Shown piece by piece: positions 1-27,200 of a stretch of 64,000 nucleotides of DNA. The DNA is taken from positions 70,550,795 through 70,614,794 of the forward strand of contig OZ023206.1 of NCBI GenBank assembly GCA_963995525.1, read 5' to 3'. Under the pieces are notes generated by a model. It searched no databases. It saw only the letters and a program-made list of their open reading frames with translations, and was not told the origin of the DNA. The position numbers and the translations under genes were made by a program. The stretch's first letter is position 1. The number at the start of each line of letters is the position of its first letter. Source of the stretch: Escarpia spicata. Lineage: Eukaryota; Annelida; Polychaeta; Sabellida; Siboglinidae.

Positions 1-463
1 GCCCTTTCCATCTATAACTTTGCCCCTCAGTCTGGATTCCCAAGGATTTTGATGCAGTGGAAGTCTGTATTGTATTGTTAATTACACATGTGCACATTTT
101 CCAATTGATATGCCTGACCATCTGTTTATTTAATATTAAATTGTTTTTTATTAACAAATTTGTATTTATTTATTATTTTTTTAATCTTCTTTCTTTCTGT
201 AGAGAATTGGTAAATTGATTCATGTTTTTTAATTGTAATGACATTTTAATAATAATAATAATTATTATTATAATTTATAATGTATTGTTTTTTAATTGTA
301 ATGACATTTTAATAATAATAATTATTATTATTATAATTTATAATGTATTGTATTAATTGTATATTTTATCAAAAGCTGCATAAAATTGTATGTATGTCTC
401 AGTGATGGTCCATTGAAAAAATGAAATAATATGTGAAATAAACATACATTCAAAGAAAGACCC
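1..463. other. AT-rich sequence with a local tandem duplication
   Basis: No gene is visible. A segment containing TTTTTTAATTGTAATGACAT followed by an AAT/ATT-rich run occurs twice, near 225-290 and 290-350, as a local tandem duplication. An AATAAA hexamer lies at 437-442. It could be the 3' end of an upstream gene, but no coding sequence supports that. Confidence 0.3.
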
Positions 464-502
464 AAACTACAATTCATTATTCACCATAATGAATTGTAGT
501 TT
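464..502. repeat. 16-bp stem hairpin
   Basis: The arms 464-479 and 487-502 (AAACTACAATTCATTA and its complement) are perfect inverted repeats around a 7-nt loop. The left arm overlaps the 32-bp inverted repeat at 436-467. Confidence 0.6.
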
Positions 503-1518
503 TAGGTCTATCACTAGTGTTGTAGGAAGTGGAAGGCTGGTCGTAGAAACTGGTGGGAGGTTGGTCCAAAAACAGAAGGGATAAGGGAGGTTGAATCCCC
601 TGCAACCCCTCCCCCTCATTATAGATCCTGTCTTGGTGCTGTGGGTGGGATTATAGGAAAGTTGTGTGGGATGTTTCAGGGGTTCACGGGCGCACCCCCC
701 ACACCTATGACTCTGTCGACGGGAAGGACAGGAGTGAGGACCACCTGCCCAGTCGATGGCTGAAGAAGGGAGGAGGGGATGGCGTAGACTCATCCAGGTA
801 ATCCTCCATCCCTACTGCACCCGCACATTGTTTATTCTAAATGCACGTAGTCTCTTTCACGGTGAAGGTTCTTCAGAAATTATCCACGCAATGTGGTAGC
901 GATTGCTTCATTTATAAGACTTGCGTTTACCACCATGTTGTTTTACAGACATTTCCTCTTGTTGAACTACGATTCATACTCGTACTTAAGCCTGCTGTTT
1001 GCGTTTTGTTTAAAGTCTAGTGAGCTATATCCGTGTTCTCTGCATGTAGTGCTCCAGACTGCAGTGCTGCTCTCTGGTGTTTTAACACTTCAGTTTGAAC
1101 GCAGTAGATCTACATCCACTGAGACAGATTACGAATGACACGTTTGTTGAGTCAAAATCCTGGTCTCTTGAAGGAGGTTGTCAGAAACCTTTTTGTCACA
1201 AGATGAATCTTGCCTCCCGAAACTGGACTACTACTAAAGTCATACCGCTTTGAAAATATCCTTGTTTTGATTTATGCAGTATAAAAAAGGAGTACTTTTC
1301 GTATGACATGGTTTTTCATCCTATTGAATTTTTTTTAAATGTAGTCTATAAGTCGATTTTGTAATTGTATTTACTGCAATTTTTTTCAGAAAACAGTTTT
1401 GACAAACCCCAAAAGAGGCCAGCTTTTTGGTATACTTTCTATGTACACAGGTGTTTTTGCTGTGTACTTTGGAACTTTACACTTCTGTTAGTGCACTGTA
1501 CTAATCCACATGTTGAAG

Positions 1519-13847
<12,329 letters not shown>

Positions 13848-16317
13848 GGGGAGACAGGGGTTGGACTGTGCCACTTTACCCGCGTTCGATCTGTCATGAT
13901 GTGTAAATAATACCTGTAGATAGTACACGTGTGGAGTATTTATACTGAGGTTATTTGTATTTAATTTGAAAATGGATAGTTAACAGAAAGGTAAACTGAA
14001 AGTTTAATCCTTTTGCTGAATACACATTATTTTAATGTTTCAATATATGCCAGTGATGTATGCATAATTGGTAGTTTTTGATACTATCATTAACAATATA
14101 ACAATTAATTGTAAGGGACATACTAGGACAAATAATTTGCCGATTGCAATAGGTTGTACACGGTGCTGTCCCAAAGACTTGACATCTATTATGTCAACAA
14201 AACCTTTACTGTCAATGTCAGAATGATCTTGTTGTAGCATCCTTCATTTGTGAAAATGAGTACTAGTTTTAATGTATATCAGTAAAACTGCTGTCGTTTA
14301 TCACTCACAATGGAACTTCCTCAAGAAAGTAATGGTTTCATTTTAACTCGAAATTCGGTTTCTACTCTTCACAGAGATATATTTAAAATGGATAGAAGCA
14401 AAGGCGGTGTTATGTTGTAGTAATTCGTTTTATATTTATTTCTGTAAGTTATCCTTATATCTGTAATCTACAAGATTTCTTGGTTATCTTTACTAAAAAA
14501 ATGTCCATACATAGATGACGCAACAAACACACTGACGCAGAAGTTTGTTTGACCCCAAAATATAACAAATATTGGCATAAAAAACATGAGGTATATGCAT
14601 TTACCCAAATAAAATATAATAATGTATGCGGGTATAGACCATTTTTGAAACCATTATAGTAATTAATTGAAACAAGAGAAACTTTTTTATTTTAAATAGT
14701 GGGTCCGTGGCTCCCATTGAGACAATACTGTCGCTATCATAGGAACCACCGTATATAAAATAGTTGTACAACTCATTTTTACTGAAAGAAGTGCTATGTA
14801 CAAAAAGAAGAAAGAAAGAGCAAAATACCTAAATATATCCATGCATACACACATACACACATACAGTGTATACACATACATACACACATGATACATAAAT
14901 ACACACAAACACACATATATACATGCGTACACACATATGATTACAGTTAGAGGAGAACTACCAGCATGCATGAGAGGTATATAATCGATGGCATTGTTTT
15001 GTGATGTATTTTTTTCGCTGTGATATATTGACGTATAATTTATTTCTCTGAGCTACTCTCGTACATTTCTGCAAGCGAACCTGTCCTGAGGCACAAGTGG
15101 AAGACTCTGATTTGTGTTATTTCCACGTGGTGAATACTCTTTTCTTTAGAACTAGGCACCGTTCACTGCATCTTCCTTTCTGTTGCGGTAACGATGCTGC
15201 AGAATACTCGACAGTGACAGTGCAATAGTTGGGTTTGCACAAGTTATTCTCTTTAAACATTTACGTTCCCGCAGAGATAAAGTATTAGTCTCACTCATCC
15301 GACCATTGGTGGTGCATCTTTGTAGAATAATCATATACAGTGTCTTTGTGCTGGAACAAAGGAAGGTCTTGTAAGTTTGAAAAATCAAAAAACGTAGTGT
15401 ATTGATTCAACACACAAATTCCCACCAATATGTGGTGTGGAACGTGAATGATAAAAAAAATGGCTTCCAAAACTACAATGGCTGCTGGGATAAACTGACG
15501 TGTCGTGGTGGTCAATACCACGCTGTGTTGTTCCGATAATCAACTGTCGTATCAGAGTATAATATTAATACACGTTCCACACGATGGATGGCGACGCTCT
15601 GATTTGATTTTCCGCACGTTATATTTGGCGATATGGCAACCATGCCTTTGTGAACTTACCACCGGCCCGCAAAGCATGTAATGCAGTGATAGTGTATAGT
15701 CACTCGTTGTGTAGAATTTGTATATAGGTGAATAAAATGTTGAAAATTTGTTTCGTACTAGATTGTTATTACTTTTTTGCAAGACATTTTAATAATAAGG
15801 TTACATTTCAGATTGTGTGCATGTGTATCATATATATATATATATATACAATTGCACACACGGCAAAGGGTTTCAAGTAAATAATTCAGTTATATTAACA
15901 ATATAATATCACTACGTGTTGGCTTTTATGAATACAAATGGGTGTACATTAGGCTTAACCAGGCAACAAAATGGGACCAATCTCCACAGACCTCATACGA
16001 ATCCCACTTTGTCTGAAAAGGCACCCCCAAAACGACCTCGTTATAGGCCTGCTGGGGATGCTAATGTGATGTTTGTTTATATATAAGATGGCGGAATATA
16101 AGACTAAACCACATGGTCCACCAATCTCACACCTATTTCATTGTTCTTCCAGTTAGAAATTATAAATGTCACCTTCTGCATTATGGGCCCCTACGTAAAC
16201 ATGTGATGCTCTCTGCATTGTAACAAAATATAACCCCACATGAACTTGTGGCGCCCCTGGAGTCTGAATTGGTAAAATGTGAACCCCCCCATTGTAAAAA
16301 AACTGGCTACGGGCTTG

Positions 16318-16464
16318 GTCTAGAGACGGAGGAGCTGAAGACGGCAATGGCAGACAGAAGGATCTTTAGGCGGATGATTGAAGCCACTAATGTCCGACCC
16401 CACTGGCCGACATGAGTGAGTGAGTGAGTGAGTGAGTGAGTGAGTGAGTGAGTGAGTGAGTGAA
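16318..16464 (+). mobile_element. LINE 3' end with (GAGT)n tail
   Basis: The frame reads ELKTAMADRRIFRRMIEATN and on to RPHWPT, then a stop. It runs directly into GAGTGAGTGAGT repeats (about 16410-16460). A short ORF2 C-terminus followed by a tetranucleotide tail is the normal 3' end of several invertebrate non-LTR retrotransposons. Confidence 0.6.
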
Positions 16465-16904
16465 TCATTCATTTAATTGAACGCTACAACTGAATTAAAC
16501 CGGCGTTGTTAGTACATAAAAAGAAGAGCTGGCAGGTAAGAAGCTTAGCATGGTGGTCCAACGACGTGTGGATGTAAACTTCATATAGCGAGGAGTTTGA
16601 CGACCCCACTGAAGCTCACCATCACGTGCTATTTGGAGCCGCTGTTTGTGCACAAAATGGTGGACGATTACAACAGAACATACAAACAATGCCATTGTCA
16701 AGAGAAATGTCAAGGAAATTAATAATTCACGTGTTTCTGCAAAATACGACGGTAATTCAGACACGCACTCCCAGAAAGATTGCTTGAAATAATTACCAAG
16801 TTTATTGTTGACGCTTATAGCAACTGATCGTGCACGTTGGCGGTCAACTACTGTATCAACTGCGCGTGTTCTGACCAAGGGAGATGCGGAGACTATGAAA
16901 GTGT

Positions 16905-17250
16905 ACGTGTAGTTACGATCGCATAGAGGTGTACACATGCAAACAAAAACGTACATGTAGGTACGATTGCATAGACGTGTACAAATGCAAACATAAGTGT
17001 ACATGTAGGTACGATTGCATAGAGGGTACAAATGCAAACAAACGTGTACATGTAGGTACGATCGCATAGACGTGTACAAATGCAAACAAAAGTGTACATG
17101 TAAGTACGATTGCACAGAGGTGTACAAATGCAAACAAAAGTGTACATGTAGGTACGATTGCATAGAGGTGTACTAATGCAAACAAAAGTGTACGTGTAAG
17201 TACGATTGCACAGAGGTGTACAAATGCAAACAAAAGTGTACATGCAGATA
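16905..17250 (+). repeat. ~48-bp tandem repeat, about seven copies
   Basis: The units contain GTGTACATGTAGGTACGATT, then GCATAGAGGTGTACAAATGC and AAACAAAA. Copies differ by a few substitutions and small deletions. A single similar fragment (AAACAAAAGTGTACATGTAG) recurs at about 17910. Confidence 0.85.
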
Positions 17251-18792
17251 AATACGAAACACAAGCGCATAATATGAACGGAAGCGATGTTGTTGAAACG
17301 AAGACTGGTGCAACAAGGAAATCTTTTTGCAATCGACAGGTCGCAGTAATTGTTTGTTCTCATCATCATTTTAAAAACACTAAACGGCCGGGGCCGGACA
17401 ATAGATTAGCCGTTTCCATATGGATATGCTCTTCTCTCCAAGAAATGCGGACAACTCCATCTAACGTTATCGTGTATAAGCCTATCGTAACCAGATGTTG
17501 GAAAATAGCATTAGTATTGTGTTACAGGAATATTCAGATTAAGACAATATGCTTTTTTATCACTATGATTCACCTTACTTTTAAAATAAGAACATCGAAC
17601 TTATTATTGTGCATAATTTGAAAATATAGATTTTCTCTTGCAGTGTTTGTTTGCAAATGGAATACCACTAATGCTACATCGGTGAATTAGTTAATGTTGA
17701 TGCAACGACCCGTCAACAGTACATCAATTGATGTATCTACTGCACACACCTTTTATTTATATTACACGCACACACGCAAGTGTCTAAATTACCCCGGTAA
17801 TGGAACGCACAATGGAAAACTTAATTTGCTAAATTGGACATGTTCGTGGCGTGCTGGTATTTAGTGTACTGTGCAACGACAAACAAATGTCACGTAGGTT
17901 TTATAGGCAAACAAAAGTGTACATGTAGCGTAAGCTCTTCTATGTAATGACCAACGCGTTGCGTCATTCTGTCAACGTCGACGATCCTAACGGCTAAATT
18001 AGTGTCCTCAATAATATACACCATTAGCTAACGCAACTAAGCGCCGAGGCGTGCGCGAAACGCGAACGCAACGTCAAATTTGAAGTCGACTCCACATTTT
18101 GCGTCAGCGTCTAACAAAACACCATTAGCTAATTGCTCAGTTAGCGGTTCTATGTGCGACTCCAACGAAAAATAAATGAAAGTTCGTTATAGTTGGACAT
18201 TGGTGTGCATAGACATATATCATATTTAGAACATTCACAGCTAACAAGGAAAATACACACACCTAAGACAAAGCCAAAAATAGTCAAATAAACACATTTA
18301 ATTTTTAATTTCACTGCGACAGACTCGGCACAGCGCCTGGCTGCATCACTGTAATTGTCAGCAAGCGACTCGTAGGTCTTTCAACAATTCTTCAAACTCA
18401 ACTTTCTGTATACGTGTATATTACTACGAGGTCGAGCTGTCACACTGCACAGTTGGTTTTCTCAATTAGTATAAATATTTGGGTACGAAATAATGCGGCG
18501 TTTGCGCGTACGCCGAATTTAAAATTCTTGCGTACGAACAGACGCGCACACATACGCAAACACGCACTCCATACTAACAGTAACACGCACGCATGAGTAT
18601 GCAGGCACACAGATACCTACACATGCGCGCGCCAGCAGACGACGAACAAAATTGACAACCGGTCCATTAGGTTATTATTCATGTCATTACAAAAGCATCG
18701 CGTCTTTCAGTCAGTGTCGACGGCGCGTCGTCAGCCTCTCAAAACATCCTCGTTCGCTGCCATCGTATTCCAATATTGTTTAGTTTGGCGCC

Positions 18793-18989
18793 ATGTCTTC
18801 ACCCGGCATTGACACAGAGAACAAGCACCGGGAGCTAGAGACCATAGTGATGATAGAAAAGCCCAACGACTACGGATATGACTCGAATGACAGAAACGGA
18901 AGTTGGAATCTTGCCTGGCAGGAGTTCTGTGAAACTACCACTTTCCACGGGCTACGAAACGTCGCGCAGTCAAACAACGTGCCGCACAG
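18793..18989 (+). CDS. DEG/ENaC gene, first coding exon
   Basis: This exon encodes the cytoplasmic N-terminus. ATG 18793 follows GGCGCC, and it is the only Met upstream of the HG gating motif (FCETTTFHGL). The donor is CACAG/GTAAGA, phase 2. Confidence 0.88.
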
Positions 18990-21183
18990 GTAAGACGATT
19001 GTTTTACTTGTTATTCCGATACAATTTAGTAGTACGTATCAAAACATTTAACTTATTAGATTACTAATCCCTCTTCTTACTTTACTTACTTATGCCCACC
19101 GCCCCCCGGGGACATAGGCCGTCGACAACAGCTCTCCAGAGTCCTCTATCCTGGCACTTCTCTCCAGCTGTTTCCAGCTGTAGCCCATCTGTTTGGTGTC
19201 CGTCTGGAGGTCCCTTCGTCAAGTATTCTACGGCCGGCGTCTTTCTCTTCAGAGTAGTTTATCTTATTTTATTTTATCAGATACATTTCTTGTTAAAGTA
19301 TACAAACGTTGTGTATTCCTTTTGTAGAAGTTTACGCCTGCATAGTATGCACATTTTAACACGACGTCTTATCATGCAAGCGTCATCCGACCGGGATGTC
19401 ACGTACTGATAAAGCTTGCATAATATGCAAGCGAATGCCTCTTCGAAGGTAATCGACTACATTTGGAAAAACAAACGACTTGGTTAACGTCATGCTTAAA
19501 CAACACGTCGGTGATCAACGTGTATGTGCGTTGGTGCGTGCCTGCGCGCGTGCACGCGTGGTGTGTGTTGTGACAAATAGCGAACTAGTTAATGTTCGAG
19601 AAGAAGTAGAATTGCAATCGACCCAGTTGTTCCTTGTTATTAAACATACGTAGTCGTCTGTTCCAGGATTCTGTGGATCTTCATTGTGCTAATTAGTTCT
19701 TCGGTTGTCATCTACCAAAGCCACAACTGTGTCAGAACATACCTCAGTTGGCCTGTTAACACAAAGATAACGATGAAAGAAGAAGGAGATGTCGTCTTTC
19801 CTGCCGTCACAATTTGCAACCAGAATGCATTCAGGTGACGTTCGTGTAATGGTGTTTGTGTTGAATCAGTGCATTGTGATGTCAGAATGTAATACATTGA
19901 GGTGTGTGCTTGATATAATAAAGCAAGCCATGGCTCCAATGGCTTAATGAGTCGCGATAGTCTGGTGATAAAGAGCGTTACATTATATATTATGTATCAT
20001 TTATGTATTATTTATATTATTATACATTATATATTATATTAATGTCATATTATATTATTATTATATTATATTATATTATGTGTGTATGTGCCTGTGTTGC
20101 CCTAGCTGTGAGTTTCTCCACTTCAGTGTATTTGTTACCTGCTACATGTGTTTATACACTTGAATGCGACTGTTGCAGACTAGTGGCTGCTGCAGACAAT
20201 GGCATGTATCTCTGGTTGGAAGACATGTACAGTCGGTCAAACCTCTCCACGTTCAACTACACTGCGTGGGGTGTCGGCAACGTGTCAATGATGGACGTCT
20301 ACCTCCAGAATAAACACCTCAAGGAAGATATGATTGTGAGGTTAGGACTCCACGGAAAAAAATATAACTCCTTTATTTGTTGTATAAATTCCCCGTTGGT
20401 AAAAGGTGTTGTAACGGTTTTACTTTTCCTACCGGACGTTTGACGGACGAAAACCGATTGTTAACGACCTTACGCGATGTTCCGAGTCACGAGATTGGTA
20501 CGCTGATCAATTGAGCATGTTACACGTAACTTGCGTTGAGAATAACGTCAAAACAAACGTAACTAAGGCGTTTTGTGCATGTTTCCGCTGAACTGTGTCA
20601 GCAGTTCCAGCCACTACCTCCAGGATGTTATTCATCAACCTGTTGCAACCGACAGTCGCGTCGTGACAAAATGTAGCAAACAAATCTTCACTTCGTGACG
20701 TCGGGCTTTATGACTACTCCGGGAAACCGTCTTTTGCGGCTGAGTGAATGTCACGCCAACCGGACGATGGGCATTTTTGCTAATAAGAATTTTTGACTTT
20801 CCGCATAGAGTTGTTGTGTTGAACCCTGGGACATTGTTACGAGCCAGCCACTTGGTACCGCCAATCATGAGGGATGTTCTAACAATGTTGGGAAAGTCGT
20901 TCTTTCAGCAGTAAACATAACTATGATTAAGCTGACAGTACGTACGACCAAGTTAGCTGGAATGGTTGTAATATTCACTGTTTATGTCACGCCAGTTGTC
21001 GGTGGAAGGGGAAGAGATGCAGCCATGAAGACTTCACTTTGACGTTAACTGACGCCGGAGTCTGCTACACTTTCAACGCCGAGCTCAACGCTGATTCCTA
21101 TGCCATGTCTACTGGTAAATACACACGCGGGCACGCACGTACACGCACACGCACGCACGGACGCACACACACACACACACACA

Positions 21184-21261
<78 letters not shown>

Positions 21262-24200
21262 GAAAATAACACACACGTAATTAAGCAAGCATTATATGTA
21301 GCCATTCATAATACTGTATACCTACTCGGACTTCTTCTCGGTAGGCAATGGTGTTAAGCAAGGTGGGAAGTTATCTCCTTTGCTTTTTAACATTTATATG
21401 GATAATCTGAGTATACAACTGCACAACAAACAAATCGGTTGTAGTCTTGGTAACATGGTTGTTAATCACCTTATATACGCCGATGATCTACTTCTGTTTG
21501 CACCTTCTGCTAAAGGACTACAAACACTACTTGACATGTGTTACTCATATGGATGTGAGCTTGACGTTCAATACAATGCGGGTAAATCCCTGGTCATGTA
21601 CTTTGAATCTAGAATGTCAAATCTGTCTAAAGAAATGACATTAGGAGGAAAGAAGCTAAACTTTGCCACCAATTGTAAATATCTTGGACATGTCATTTCT
21701 AATAACTTGTCTGATGAGTCTGACATGCAAGCCAAAGTGAGACTTTTTTATGCCAAGAGTAATATGTTACGTCAAAAGTTCCACTTTTGTTCAACTGCTG
21801 TAAAAAATAAGCTATTTACAACGTATTTTGGTAATATCTATATGTGTGCGTTATGGGTAAACTTTAGAAAAGTTAATTTTCAGCAATTCGTTGTTGCATA
21901 TAATAACTCTTTCAGAATATTGAACAATTTGCCCGTGATATGTAGCGCTAGCCACATGTTTGCTACAGCTAATGTCAGCTCGGGTAAATGTGTAACCAGA
22001 AAGGCTATTTTTAGCTTAATGAATAGGATTGACATGTCTTTGAATTCCATTATTTATAGCATTAAAACTAGCGACGTGTATTGTACTTCGAAACTGCGGC
22101 ACCAGTGGGTCCGGGAATATAATTTTTAAACATATTGTTCTTATCGATGTATTTTTATATTTATTTACATACTTTTATTGATGTACTTGTATATATGGAC
22201 ATGGTGATTGTCTGAAATAAATACATTATTATTATTATTATTACTGTGATATTATGGTATATTCAATTAAATTAGTTGATCAAACACAAAACGTGTTGTT
22301 ATATTTGCACGTTTTTCGTAACCAGTTATCCTACAGAAATGTCGTTGTTCCACAGGAGTCCAGAACGGACTACAACTGGTGGTGAACATCGAACAGTACG
22401 ACTACATGAAGGGTCCGCATGACGCCGTCGGACTAAAGTTCCTTCTGCATGAACAAGGGGCTATACCACAGGTGCAGGACTTCACCGATGCCGTCCCCGC
22501 AGGAATGAACACATTCGTTGCTGTAGACGTCAGAAAAGTAAGAGAAAGGGTTTCCTGCAGCATTTCTAAAACATATAACACACAAACATCAAATTGCAAA
22601 AGACACCAATGATACGAAACCATTTCCAGATGAACAAAGAATAATGATTAAATGCGCTTGCACAATCTTACGTTTAAAAAAATATTATTTAATTAACCAA
22701 AAAAACTGAAGTGCATGACGTTGCAAAAATACAAATACATCCTAGTGACTAGTCCCACAGTTGCATTTTAACAACTAGACATTCTACTACAGGTTGGAAT
22801 ACATAACTAAATCGTTGCTACTCCTCATTTAAAATCTCTAGATACGTCATTCGTTGATGTAGGATGAACGGTTCATAAACTAGGGCCGCCAGGATGTTGA
22901 TATTGTTCTGACATGATAGTAATAAATATGCAAAATTAGTAACTTTCTCCCGTATAGTTTCAATTCTTTTTTGCTTGGCAGGAGTTCGGGGGGTTTCTTT
23001 TGCAAATTTATCTAGGTTAAGCGATGTTTAGAGTTCAAGGGTGGAAATAGTTAGGAAAATTGTATTAACATAAAAGCTGCTACTGCGAATTTCAAATCCC
23101 CAGAGACATAATTCGTTGATGTAGCGTGAACAGTTCAGAAGTTAGGGTCGTTTCGAAATTGTTGCTTAAAGGTGTCCTTACGGCCCCCAAGGGGATGATC
23201 GTTGTGCACTCGGACCAAAAATGTTACTTATGCTCCGACCTATCAGGCGGTACCGAAAAGTAAACTTTTACAACAACATGAAATGAAAATTAACTTTAAT
23301 ACAGGGTTGATTCTCCACTACAAAAGGTTCTTCATCCATTGTCCATCAATGTTTATGCTTTGGCAGGCAAACTTAACAAGTTATATTTTGTTCACGTACT
23401 GTAAACAAGGACGCGAATTTGTGTCGCGCAAATGATGGGTAACGTAATTAATGTTTATAAACTATATTGCAAATGTCACCGTTCAAAAGCTACAGTTCCG
23501 TTCTCGTTGTTCAGGAGATCAACTTGCCGTCACCACACGGTGATTGTGTGAACGTCCAAAAGCTGCGGTACTTCGATCGCTACTCGCAAGCTGCTTGCTC
23601 CAGGGAATGCGTCACGAACTTCGTTGTGAAAACATGTGGATGTAGAGATATCTACATGCCATATCTTAGCCAAGGTTTACTTAATCATGTTTCTTAGGAT
23701 AATTACTTAAACCAAAATATTGTCGCTTTAGAAAAGCTATATCCTGTTGTTTAATATTAGTATACACAGCACTACGATCATACAACATTTTTGAATCCAC
23801 CATTCAGTTGTTAAATTAAGATTAAAGACTGTTCATAGAATGTATTCATGCCATAGATTTTCAAAATTATGTTTGCCTTGGGTTGGGTTTGGAGAAGTTC
23901 ATTGTAGATATTCAGTGTAAATAACAATTTATACAAAACTGATTTCAGATGATCCACCAGTGTGCGCTGTCTCAGGATACATAAGCTGTCTCAAACCAGC
24001 TGTGGGTAAGTTGTATTCAGAATCTACGTAACCGATGTGCTAGTTGGTGCCATGTAATGTCTCCACACAATAAATGTGACGAAAGCAAAGTAACCAAGTC
24101 CAAGTGGTTGATTTCCATTTAAGTAAACGAACTAACCACGACAAGCACATTATTATAACAAAATCCGATGTCATTATCAGTAAGTGTTAAAAGAAACTGC

Positions 24201-27200
24201 ACATCTGCGTATGCTTCACTTGGGCCAGCTTGGATGAAGAGGATCGTCAGAACATTCACCCGTAAAAAAGAAGTTCCTGTGTTTATTTTTACCATCTGGT
24301 CGTTTAGAGCATTCTGATAATTCCGATGGACCGCTAAGTTTAAAAGCATACGTTTTATTTAAGATATCGTGTTCGTTTCAGAATCGATCTTGAAGAACCT
24401 GTCTGTTCGCTGCGTCTGTCGTAATGCATGTGTCTTCACCCACTACAGAGTGTCAACGAGTTACGCTTCTGCCAGTCAGAATAAAGATGGATTTGATTTG
24501 TCGAGCGAATTCCAAAGTAGACTGGGGAAGAATTTGAACAAATCGTTGGACACGAGGGAGTGGGTTGTGCCAGAAAGACGCCGTGCTAACATAGCCGAGG
24601 CATCAAGGGTTCTTCTTGAAGGCCTTTGGTTGCGTAATGGTGAACAGGAAACAGAGACGAAACCCACCGAAGAAGGGAAGAAAAAATATTTCAACACCGT
24701 CTCGTTCACAGAGCGACTTATTGCGAGCTACAACGTTGTAATGATGGTATTTCAGAAAATGGAAGACGTCTTGCGGAATGGGTTTATTGCCGCTTGGCAT
24801 GATTTTAATTTCAACGAGTGTATATCAGGTTCATACGAACTTTTTCAAATAATCTCACATTCATTAGACAGCATTCACGACGAAACCTGGCGAGCAGCTA
24901 TTAGACTGCGTCTTGAAGAAAAGCTCATTGCATCAAAGAGAACGTTGCACAACCTAGAGCGAGTGCACAGTGCCTATTGTAACGCTGTTCCGTTGTTGAA
25001 GTACACCACCTCACCGAGTGGCCGGTTCGACTCGCTCTATCTAACAAGAGAATTATTCAAACAAAGTTCGGAAATAAATGAAACATACATTCGACTGAGA
25101 GGACACGTCACAACATGCATAGAACATATCGATGCACTGTTAAATCTGACCAATGTTGAAGTACGGAATATTGAATGGAACAATATGCTGGAAAACCTAA
25201 AAGAAAATCACAATTACACAAGCAATTTTGGTGAAGCCGCATATGTTCCTGATCTGCGACTGTATGAGTCACTCGTGATACGACAACCGCTTCAACGCCT
25301 TTTAAGAGCAAAACGTAAATTTGAAGAATACCAAGGACGTATCGCTGCCGTAGATATTGGTAGCCAGCATATCGTTGCTGTTTACAAGTATGTATTTATG
25401 AAATACCTTAAACACTCGACAGTACTAACTGGCGCACATGCCAGGGATAACATTGAGATGTACTTGCGTTGTCTAGAAAAGAACCAACACGCCAGCAAAC
25501 TGAAACTAGCCGAAGTGTTTTTGTCGGAACGTATAACGCAAGTATTGCCACATCTTACGGCTTCTCTTACTCATTTTTCTCAGCTACTCGAATATTACAA
25601 ATTTAAAATGCTTGCTATATTCGAGATGCAATGTCAACTGAGTATGGACGAAGGATTGGAACCTTTACTGCACACTCTGTACATGACGTGGTTTGACCAC
25701 TACGAGAAGGCGAACAATTCAGAAAAGATCAACATGGACGCATATTTTAAAATGGATTTTCGCGATGGATACGAAACAATGCGAGAACGTTGGGAGACAT
25801 TTCAGATGAAATGTTGGAATAAGAGTATACCTGAACTCACTGCGTCAGGGAAGCCACTGGCGCTCTACGTTTGGATCGATAAGTTCTCTTCGTTCATAAC
25901 CAAGCTGGGAGATTTCCTCCAGGACACCCAACTAGACGGAACATTTTTCAGGTAAGATGTTATCACCTTTACAATCGTTTATTTACGCACATGTTTCATA
26001 TTAGTTTTCCTTTCTACTGAAGCACAAGTATTCTGTTTTGGATAATGTTTCCTTCGTTTTATAGGCGAATTATCACATCTTAATTTCGTTGGTGTCTTAC
26101 CTAATCCATGTTGTCGTTAACGTCCTGAATATCCGCGTGGCTCTTCCTATCTTGCATATCACATTTGCATCTGTTCATCCTGTTTATGTTACTGCTAAGG
26201 TCTAATATGTCAGTTTTTGCATGTTATTCATTTTCAGGTGTGTTATAATCCATACACATGTTATCATATGAATCAGTTTAATAAACCAAAAGAAAAAACA
26301 TATAGTATGGAAAAAGGCATTCCACACAGGTGACACACACAGTTTTGACTTCCGATTCGATAACCTACAGGTTTCCTTGTCCAGTTGCCATGTGACTGTC
26401 TGTTCTGATGGCATCCAATATAAGGTGTTGTGCACATAAAAGGTTGTTATGCATGGCGTCTGTTCAGATGCAACTTTAAACATAAATGCACTATGCACAA
26501 TCGGAAACTTCACCATAGCGCTAATTAAACAATTTCACCTATTAGTTTCTCGGCCTACGTATTGTTAGTTCCGTAACTTATCGGCCGATCACGCGTTCTC
26601 CATAAGTACGGCGCCGAGATCCACGTACGATCCGCGTACGTAAGACATGTTCAAGTTTTACGGAAGATATAATGTAGATATTTAGGAGCAGCAATACAAT
26701 ACCTACCAGAAGAGGGAAAGCGCCAGTGAATTTACAATTTCCGTCCAGAAACGAGTGAGCACCCCCGCTGGTGAACAATCTCTCAGATATGGTGGATGGC
26801 TGAGAAATAACTGTATAAATGAAAATGTCTATTATGTTTCAGACGCAACTTCGTAGAATTGAACATTTACATGCGAGACCTGCGAATTGAAGAACGCGAA
26901 CAGCAGAAAGCCTACCTTCGCATTGATTTACTAAGTAAGACTCTTTGGCATGTGAAAGTAAATTTCAAGCTGACATGATTAAAATATAGCGCACAAGTGG
27001 GAAACGCGCTACACATGAGGGATACTGTTTGTTTCTGCTTCGTTAAATAGTTACCTTTATGATATAGCTCACCCACCTGAGTTCATTTCCCTATCCGTCC
27101 ATCTGATATTAACCAACCTGTTTGTCTTTATGAGCTTCTATGTTTGGTTTCCAAGCAATGGGTCGAAAACAAGTTACCTAGTTATTATTGTTGTTGTTGT

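Larger units (their letters stand above)
13848..18792. other. Intergenic region between the two host genes
   Basis: Apart from the LINE tail near 16.3-16.5 kb and the 48-bp array near 17 kb, I see no coding sequence. Some AC-rich sequence lies at 14850-14940 and a short TA run at 15833-15848. The last 700 bp before 18793 become CpG-rich, which would suit a promoter, but no TATA box is clear. Confidence 0.4.

Noticed and set aside
893..1138. 81-codon frame as a MAP9 first exon
   Set aside because: It is hydrophobic, has no donor in a compatible phase and shows no similarity to the family's N-terminus.
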